In this document: in pieces, positions 1 to 4,067 of the stretch
How the letters are laid out: each line of letters opens with the position of its first letter
How positions within the stretch are numbered: position 1 is the first letter of the stretch
Assembly (NCBI GenBank): GCA_002455755.1
Contig: DKLL01000207.1
Span: 4,080-9,720 of the forward strand
Direction: 5' to 3'
DNA: 5,641 nucleotides
Source: Acinetobacter sp. UBA6641
GTDB lineage: Bacteria > Pseudomonadota > Gammaproteobacteria > Pseudomonadales > Moraxellaceae
Notes under the pieces: generated by a model
Database searches by the model: none
The model's input: the letters and a program-made list of their open reading frames with translations, nothing else
What the model was told of the DNA's origin: nothing
Position numbers and translations under genes: made by a program

Positions 1-421
1 CTAAACTGCTTAAATCGCAATTTGAGGTTTGCCCCTGGCCATCCGGCATAGTTGCGGGAATACCATCAACATATAAACGGATGCCCCGCACCCCAAAAGT
101 CGAACGTGCACCAAATCCTCGCATCGAGATTTGCAAATCTTGCGCATAATTTTCACGGTTGTTGAGTTGTAAGCCAGGAACGCCTTTTAAGGTCTCCGAT
201 AGGTTGACCTCTAGATTATTTTCATTGTTTTTTTGATCAATTCGATAGACCGAAGCCGGTGTTTGCAACCAAGCAGTATCGGTACGCGTGGCTTCAATTT
301 TTATGGTAGGCAGTAAAACAGGCTCCGTAGAACCTGTTTCTGCATATAAGCTTTGGCAGATACATGCGGTCAGGCAAAGTAAAGTCATATTGATGGGCAT
401 CACGTGATATTTACCTTGCAT
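1..421 (-). CDS. pqqU: TonB-dependent outer-membrane receptor, PqqU/YncD-like (N-terminal part, runs off window)
   Basis: Only the first 140 codons are present; the gene continues past position 1. The protein begins with a Sec signal peptide (K4, hydrophobic core about residues 8-22, likely cut after LYA at residue 27). A TonB-box-like strand TIKIEAT follows at residues 39-45, then the plug domain from about residue 54. Plug motifs include NLSETLKGVPGLQ (73-85), NYAQDLQISMRGFGARS (91-107), VRGIRLYVDGIPATMPDGQG (111-130) and QTSN (131-134). From memory these match E. coli YncD, now PqqU, almost block for block; that protein imports pyrroloquinoline quinone using TonB energy. Start choice: ATG at 421 gives a basic N-terminus; ATG at 400 is an alternative, and neither has a strong Shine-Dalgarno. 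It lies 20 bp after the porin with no evident promoter between, so it is probably co-transcribed. Cys135 sits where I would expect Ile. Family membership is secure; PQQ as substrate is inferred from similarity. Confidence 0.85.
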   Translation of the reverse strand, partial: MQGKYHVMPINMTLLCLTACICQSLYAETGSTEPVLLPTIKIEATRTDTAWLQTPASVYRIDQKNNENNLEVNLSETLKGVPGLQLNNRENYAQDLQISMRGFGARSTFGVRGIRLYVDGIPATMPDGQGQTSNCDLSSL

Positions 422-441
422 GGGCAGCTCTCTATGTCATA

Positions 442-1696
442 TTAAAATACTACTTTAGAGCTTAAACCAAGTACCAAGGCATCGTCCACGTTATTTGTAG
501 CGCCTGGGTTAATAACATATTGAATGTTAGGACGAAGCATTAACCATTTGGTTGGATAATGGCTATAGTTCAATTCAATATTGTATTCGGCACTGGCATT
601 AAATGCAGGATTAGTCACACGGTCATTTACGTGCACACGGTTTACACCCAGACCTAAAATGTCATTCGGCTGAGAATCGAATAGACCAATATATTTCACA
701 CCGATTTGCTGTGAATTATCGACCTTATTGGTGGTACGGTCATGCCAGGTAAAGTTGGCAAAGCTATGCAAACCTTGCTTGCCAGAACCTGGCGAGGTCA
801 ATTGCTGTTCTACTGCTAACCAACCGCCAAATGTACGATTTTTTGCGTCAGATGTGTTCGCAATATCTTTTTGGTTTTTCAAATCATCAGCTGTGTTATA
901 GATACCACCGACACGGTAGCTGCCTGGTAAGCCATTCACAAATGATTTTGGCTGCCATACCACTTCTACAGGAATAGTTAGCCCATCAGCATTGTCGGTA
1001 TCCAGATTCCAGCCATGACGTTCCAAGGCATTTTCAGGGTTATATTCATAGACGCCCACTTGGGTAAACACTTCAGGCGTTACCTGATATTTCACCCGAC
1101 CACCCCATTGTGAAACAGGGGTATTCATCCAGATATTGCCTTGCCATTTGCCCATTTGTGCTGCGCAAAAGCGGTACTTTGGAAATCACACGCCATCACG
1201 TTAAAGTCCATGCCCAGACCTAAACGCCCCACTTTGACACTTACACCCTGTTCTTTAAAATTCTTTTCAATCGACAGTTCGCTTAAACGTGTTTTTTGAT
1301 TACCACGACCAAAGTTCGCCTGCACATTGGCAAGTTGCGGCATCTCACCCTGTAAATCATCGACTGTGGTACTTTGTCCTTGCCGGGCGCTTACTGCAGC
1401 ACGAATGGTTACTCCTTCCCAACCGGCAAGTTTTTCCATATCGAAAGTTGAACCTAACCAGAACTGGCTCGCTACAGTTGGGGCACTCCCCTCATCACGA
1501 CCACCATCGGCTAAATAGGCAACGTCAATAGCAATATTGGCGTCAAACTTCACCCTTGCCCCGCCAGTTCGGTACGTTTACCGTTCCAGTCTCCCAACAA
1601 ATACTGACCATTTGGGTCAAATGCTTCAGCGGCTTGAATTTGGGTCATGGCAGTCAACAAGAAGGCTGGTAATAAAGCTAGACTAATTTTTTTCAT
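442..1696 (-). pseudogene. oprB: Carbohydrate-selective porin OprB family, disrupted by two single-base frameshifts
   Basis: Three consecutive reading frames join into one OprB-type porin of about 418 residues, near normal family length. It starts MKKISLALLPAFLLTAM with a signal peptide ending near QAAEA. The mature part opens FDPNGQYLLGDWNGKRTELA and ends in Phe (KVVF), the usual last residue of an outer-membrane beta-barrel. The first break is at GGG (plus-strand ccc 1553-1555): the frame reads CAA GGG TGA, while one more base restores QGVKFDAN. The second is at TTTT (plus-strand aaaa 1167-1170): one more T restores TAFCAAQMGKWQG. Both are single-base losses in short homopolymer runs, so the gene is either a recent pseudogene or carries sequencing errors. 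An intact product would be a passive outer-membrane channel for glucose and similar sugars. ATG 1696 is chosen because the in-frame TTG at 1732 would put a non-typical extension before the signal peptide. No strong ribosome site is visible. The gene leads a unit with the downstream PqqU-like receptor. Confidence 0.88.
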
Positions 1697-1753
1697 AAGA
1701 AAAACCAGAAAATACACAGTTTCAATTAGCAATCAATTTATTGAATCGATATT

Positions 1754-1781
1754 ATTATGTGAAAATTAACTTATTTCTAAA
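1754..1781 (-). promoter_or_regulatory. Candidate sigma-70 promoter for the porin/receptor unit
   Basis: Read on the minus strand, TTTAGA (1776-1781) is followed after 16 bp by CATAAT (1754-1759). The -35 box matches TTGACA at 4 of 6 bases and the -10 matches TATAAT at 5 of 6. Transcription would start near 1747, giving a leader of about 50 nt before the ATG at 1696. In such AT-rich DNA, matches of this quality also arise by chance. Confidence 0.4.
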
Positions 1782-1884
1782 CACTTATCTCAGCATTTTT
1801 TTATCACTAATTAAATAAAAAGTTATGATTTATTAAAAACAAATAACTATTAGTTTTGATATAAATATATATTGTTATTTTTCA

Positions 1885-1911
1885 AAAGTTTAATTAAAAA
1901 TATTAAACTTT
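1885..1911. repeat. Perfect 10-bp inverted repeat in the divergent spacer
   Basis: AAAGTTTAAT (1885-1894) and ATTAAACTTT (1902-1911) are exact reverse complements around a 7-nt spacer. No T-run follows on either strand and no gene ends nearby, so a terminator role is unlikely. It could be a regulator-binding site upstream of either divergent promoter or an AT-rich extrusion site. It lies about 105 bp upstream of the candidate porin -35 box. Function is unknown. Confidence 0.5.
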
Positions 1912-1942
1912 ACAGCCATCATGTTGAAAATGCCTTCTGAAG

Positions 1943-1961
1943 ATCAATTATACCAATTGAT
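1943..1961. repeat. 7-bp inverted repeat overlapping the mutM -35 box (possible operator)
   Basis: ATCAATT (1943-1949) and AATTGAT (1955-1961) are reverse complements with a 5-nt spacer. The right arm shares bases 1957-1961 with the candidate -35 hexamer of mutM, the placement expected of a repressor site. The arms are short and AT-rich, so chance is a real alternative. Confidence 0.35.
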
Positions 1962-1985
1962 ATATTTTTACTCTATTTATAGAAT
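1957..1985 (+). promoter_or_regulatory. Candidate sigma-70 promoter for mutM-ppiC
   Basis: TTGATA (1957-1962) and TAGAAT (1980-1985) each match the consensus at 5 of 6 bases and are separated by the ideal 17 bp. Transcription would start near 1992, leaving a leader of about 105 nt before mutM. This is the best promoter match I found in the window. Confidence 0.55.
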
Positions 1986-2097
1986 TTAATCTCCTCTACT
2001 AAAATCTTTGCTTCACTCTGCACAATTCAAAAGCAGCTCTTGTATTCCTTGCCGGATAACCCGATATTAGCTTCATCTCTAGAATTTTGAACTGCAA

Positions 2098-2952
2098 ATG
2101 CCCGAATTACCCGAAGTCGAAACGACTAAAACAAGTTTACTTCCGCTGCTAGAACAAACTGTCCAGAATGTTGAAGTACGTCAATCCAGTTTGCGCTGGC
2201 CTATTCCTGAAGATATTCAGAGACTAACCGGGCAGAAGCTCATTAAGCTAACCCGCCGTTCCAAATATATTCTGGCTGAATTTGAACATGACATCATGCT
2301 TTGGCATTTGGGTATGTCGGGTAGTTTTCGCTTATGTGAGAAAAACACCGAACTGCGCAAACATGATCACTTGATCATTCAATTTGAAGATATCGAACTG
2401 CGTTATCATGACCCGCGCCGTTTTGGCTGCATCTTATGGCTTGATCAACACTCTCAAACAAAATTAATTGACACTTTAGGTCCTGAGCCCTTAAGTGACG
2501 CATTTAATGCCGAATATTTGTTTGAAAAATTTAAAAAGAAAAATGTCGGCGCCAAAGTGGCGATTATGGATAACCATATTGTCGTGGGTGTGGGTAATAT
2601 TTATGCCACAGAGAGTCTGTTCAATTTAGGTATTCACCCTGCCCAACCTGCTTCAAGTTTAAGTCGAACTCAAATCGAAAAATTGGTCATCGAAATTAAG
2701 CGTATTTTAAAACAGGCAATTGATTTAGGTGGATCGACCTTGCGTGACTATAGTAATGCCATGGGTGAAAATGGCTATTTCCAGCAAACCTTGCTGGCTT
2801 ACGGTCGTGCCGGTGAAATGTGCGTAAATTGTGAAACCACTTTAGAAAATCTAAAGCTTGGACAACGTGCCTCGGTATTTTGTCCTGAGTGTCAGCCTTT
2901 GAAAAAAGTTAAAATAGCGACCAAGACTCCATCCAAAGGAAATAAAGCATGA
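2098..2952 (+). CDS. mutM: Formamidopyrimidine-DNA glycosylase (Fpg/MutM)
   Basis: This base-excision-repair enzyme removes 8-oxoguanine and formamidopyrimidines from DNA and nicks the abasic site by beta,delta-elimination. The start is certain because the catalytic Pro must follow Met: the protein opens MPELPEVETT, with P2 as the Schiff-base nucleophile and E3 the general acid. Other family residues are visible: K56 in RRSKY, M73 in HLGMSGSFR, R108 and F109 in DPRRFG (lesion-gap filling), and N167 and E172 in the helix-two-turn-helix GVGNIYATESLFNLGIHP. The C-terminal zinc finger is complete, with C242, C245, C262 and C265 spaced C-x2-C-x16-C-x2-C. At 284 residues it is slightly longer than E. 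coli Fpg, with a basic tail after the finger. The stop overlaps the ppiC start (ATGA), so the two are probably coupled. No strong Shine-Dalgarno precedes the ATG. The frame is intact through several A4-A5 runs. Confidence 0.97.
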   Translation: MPELPEVETTKTSLLPLLEQTVQNVEVRQSSLRWPIPEDIQRLTGQKLIKLTRRSKYILAEFEHDIMLWHLGMSGSFRLCEKNTELRKHDHLIIQFEDIELRYHDPRRFGCILWLDQHSQTKLIDTLGPEPLSDAFNAEYLFEKFKKKNVGAKVAIMDNHIVVGVGNIYATESLFNLGIHPAQPASSLSRTQIEKLVIEIKRILKQAIDLGGSTLRDYSNAMGENGYFQQTLLAYGRAGEMCVNCETTLENLKLGQRASVFCPECQPLKKVKIATKTPSKGNKA

Positions 2953-3230
2953 AATCTGCCATCGTCCGTCATATTTTAGTCAAAGATAAAGAACTGGCCG
3001 AACAGCTGAAAAAGAAAATTAAAGCCGGCGCAGATTTCGCCAAAATTGCCAAACAGCATTCCACCTGTCCATCGGCTAAGAAAGGCGGTGAACTTGGCGA
3101 TATTAAAAAAGGACAGTTAGTCGGCCCGATTGATAAAGCTGTGTTTACTTTGCCTGAACGTGAACTGCATGGCCCGATTAAAAGTCAGTTTGGCTGGCAT
3201 TTGTTAGAAATCAAGTTCCGGATGGATTAA
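2949..3230 (+). CDS. ppiC: Small parvulin-type peptidyl-prolyl cis-trans isomerase
   Basis: This single-domain parvulin of 93 residues speeds cis-trans isomerisation of peptide bonds before proline and so assists folding. It has no signal peptide or membrane segment, so it should act in the cytoplasm. Family signatures in order are RHILVKD with H8, GADFAKIAKQHS (27-38), C40-P41, GGELGDIKKGQLVGP (46-60), AVF with F66, and GPIKSQFGWHLLEI with F81 and H84. H8, C40 and H84 correspond to the conserved active-site His/Cys/His. Length and sequence fit E. coli PpiC. Where many parvulins have Phe before DKAVF, this one has Ile61, a mild difference. Its ATG overlaps the mutM stop by four bases, and AAAGGAAA about 9-10 nt upstream is a good ribosome site inside mutM. 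The unit ends at the terminator near 3382-3409. Confidence 0.95.
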   Translation: MKSAIVRHILVKDKELAEQLKKKIKAGADFAKIAKQHSTCPSAKKGGELGDIKKGQLVGPIDKAVFTLPERELHGPIKSQFGWHLLEIKFRMD

Positions 3231-3247
3231 ACCTCATGATTTAAATT

Positions 3248-3374
3248 CCCTCTCCTGAGCTAGAGATAAAGCACTGCTTTATATCTAGCGCAAGTGAGGG
3301 TTAGGGAGAGGTGAAAAAATTCTTAACTCCCTCACCCTTGCGCGGCAATGCCGCTCATCTCCCATTGGGAGAGG
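3248..3374. repeat. Two facing copies of a palindromic intergenic (REP-like) repeat
   Basis: Two related units lie head to head between convergent genes. Copy B (plus orientation, about 3329-3374) reads CCCTCACCCTTGCGC, a short hairpin (stem GCGGC, 3342-3346 with 3350-3354), GCTCA, then GGAGAGG. Copy A (minus orientation, 3248-3311) reads CCCTCACTTGCGC (3288-3300), a long central hairpin, GCTCA (3256-3260), then GGAGAGGG (3248-3255). Copy A's central stem is 14 bp with one mismatch (3260-3273 with 3275-3288). Copy B also has a local hairpin at 3358-3372 (TCTCCC, loop ATT, GGGAGA). The flanks are conserved while the central stems differ. CCCTCTCC-type intergenic palindromes are familiar in bacterial genomes; no transposase is present. 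The pair may fold as RNA at the end of the mutM-ppiC transcript. Confidence 0.75.
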
Positions 3375-3381
3375 TGCATCA

Positions 3382-3409
3382 AAAAAAGGCATCTCAAGAT
3401 GCCTTTTTT
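3382..3409. terminator. Bidirectional intrinsic terminator between ppiC and mscL
   Basis: The stem GGCATC/GATGCC (3388-3393 with 3398-3403, loop TCAA) is flanked by A6 (3382-3387) and T6 (3404-3409). Each strand therefore has a GC-containing hairpin followed by a U-run. It sits between convergent genes, 11 bp past the mscL stop and about 150 bp past the ppiC stop, and should end both transcripts. Confidence 0.9.
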
Positions 3410-3419
3410 GTAAATAAAA

Positions 3420-3857
3420 TTAAATTTGTGGACGTTTTTTCAATTCATCACGAATTTCACGCAGCAATTCGATATCGGCCGGCGTAGATGGGGTTTCCTC
3501 TACCGGTCCTTCCTGTTTACGTAAACGGTTCATGAGTTTAACCAGCAAGAATACAACCCAGGCCAGAATTAAGAAGTTAATTAAAATCGTTAAAAAATTC
3601 CCGTAAGTCAGTACGTTTACACCCGCTTTCGTTAAGGCATCTAGCGATTGTAAATTATCCGGGTTAGCGCCCAGTACAAAGAATTTTTGGGTAAAATCTA
3701 CACCACCGCCTGTGATCACGGTTATTAAAGGCATAATAATGTCTTTAACCAATGAATCGATGATTTTGCCAAAAGCACCACCAATGATGACACCAATCGC
3801 TAAATCCATCATATTGCCTTTAATGGCAAATTCTTTAAATTCTTGAATAATACTCAT
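3420..3857 (-). CDS. mscL: Large-conductance mechanosensitive channel MscL
   Basis: MscL forms a homopentameric inner-membrane pore that opens under membrane tension and releases small solutes during hypo-osmotic shock. The 145-residue product opens [20 protein letters not shown], the amphipathic N-terminal helix, and runs into TM1 with the glycine-rich constriction [16 protein letters not shown] (21-36). IIMPL (40-44) ends TM1. A periplasmic loop of about residues 48-85 follows ([11 protein letters not shown], then an Asn/Asp-rich stretch), then TM2 ([20 protein letters not shown], 88-107). The cytoplasmic helix bundle ends [14 protein letters not shown]. All elements of E. coli MscL are present and the length is normal. 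ATG 3857 is chosen because it has GGAGA about 7 nt upstream and matches the family N-terminus; an in-frame Met at 3929 would add 24 unconserved residues. It is monocistronic, with its own candidate promoter and a shared downstream terminator. Confidence 0.97.
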   Translation of the reverse strand: MSIIQEFKEFAIKGNMMDLAIGVIIGGAFGKIIDSLVKDIIMPLITVITGGGVDFTQKFFVLGANPDNLQSLDALTKAGVNVLTYGNFLTILINFLILAWVVFLLVKLMNRLRKQEGPVEETPSTPADIELLREIRDELKKRPQI

Positions 3858-3905
3858 GACTTTCTCCAGTTTATCTTTAAAGCATTCTTTATTAGTATAT
3901 TTTGA

Positions 3906-3941
3906 GAGCTGTATGATGCGGCAATGCATTTATAACAGCTC
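3906..3941. repeat. Inverted repeat spanning the mscL promoter/leader region
   Basis: GAGCTGT (3906-3912) and ACAGCTC (3935-3941) are exact reverse complements 22 nt apart. Inside them ATGC (3916-3919) and GCAT (3926-3929) can pair, giving an interrupted hairpin. The repeat encloses the candidate -10 box of mscL, so it could be an operator or a leader structure. No regulator consensus was recognised. Confidence 0.35.
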
Positions 3942-3956
3942 ATAATTCCCTGTAAT
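3929..3956 (-). promoter_or_regulatory. Candidate promoter for mscL
   Basis: On the minus strand ATTACA (3951-3956, 4 of 6 bases) and TATAAA (3929-3934, 5 of 6) are 16 bp apart, which would start transcription near 3922 and give a leader of about 65 nt. A weaker alternative nearer the gene is TTGCCG followed by TATACT at 19-bp spacing. Both are tentative. Confidence 0.35.
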
Positions 3957-4004
3957 TTACTTGGAATTTAACATCTTGAACATATTGCTTTTCTAATTAT
4001 AAAC

Positions 4005-4038
4005 AAAAAAAATGCTACCACTGACGTGATAGCATTTT
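4005..4038 (-). terminator. Intrinsic terminator of typA
   Basis: On the minus strand a 9-bp stem AAAATGCTA/TAGCATTTT (4030-4038 with 4009-4017) is extended, past one A·C mismatch, by CAC/GTG around a 4-nt loop. It ends in a run of eight T (4012 down to 4005). It lies about 30 bp after the typA stop. The A-rich side of the stem makes weak plus-strand activity possible too, but only four T follow there. Confidence 0.88.
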
Positions 4039-4067
4039 GCGATTCTTAATTTAATTAAATCAAAAGA

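Larger units (their letters stand above)
1697..2097. other. AT-rich divergent intergenic spacer
   Basis: This 401-bp gap separates the divergently transcribed porin and mutM. From about 1730 to 1990 it is extremely AT-rich; the part nearest mutM (about 2010-2097) is closer to average composition. I see no convincing coding region or structured RNA. It holds candidate promoters in both directions and two inverted repeats, listed separately. Its length and AT bias suit a regulatory spacer that may bind transcription factors or nucleoid proteins, but no known operator consensus was recognised. Confidence 0.7.

Noticed and set aside
353..421. Lipobox LTAC (residues 17-20) suggesting the receptor is a lipoprotein
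   Set aside because: TonB-dependent receptors are barrel proteins with ordinary signal peptides; a plausible signal peptidase I site follows at LYA. The match is probably accidental.
1289..1531. Plus-strand open frames opposite the porin (also 1327-1518)
   Set aside because: They lie antisense to a clearly recognisable porin, have no family resemblance and no ribosome site; they are by-products of the real coding strand.
1125..1696. Programmed frameshifting or phase variation to express the porin
   Set aside because: -1 slippage on GGG or TTTT is conceivable, but two separate events would be required, the runs are only 3-4 nt, and no stimulatory structure was recognised. Mutation or sequencing error is simpler.
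1697..1732. Upstream TTG start for the porin, adding MLIETVYFLVFL
   Set aside because: TTG is a rare start and the extension precedes a complete, typical signal peptide starting MKKISLALL.
1697..2097. Small RNA or short protein gene in the long spacer
   Set aside because: No hairpin-plus-T-run end and no frame with a ribosome site or coding-like composition could be supported.
3248..3374. CRISPR array or insertion sequence
   Set aside because: Only two inverted, unequal copies are present, with no regular direct repeats and spacers, no transposase and no target duplication seen.
3858..3929. Upstream Met for mscL, adding 24 residues
   Set aside because: The extension is unlike any MscL N-terminus and covers the ribosome site and candidate promoter of the ATG at 3857.
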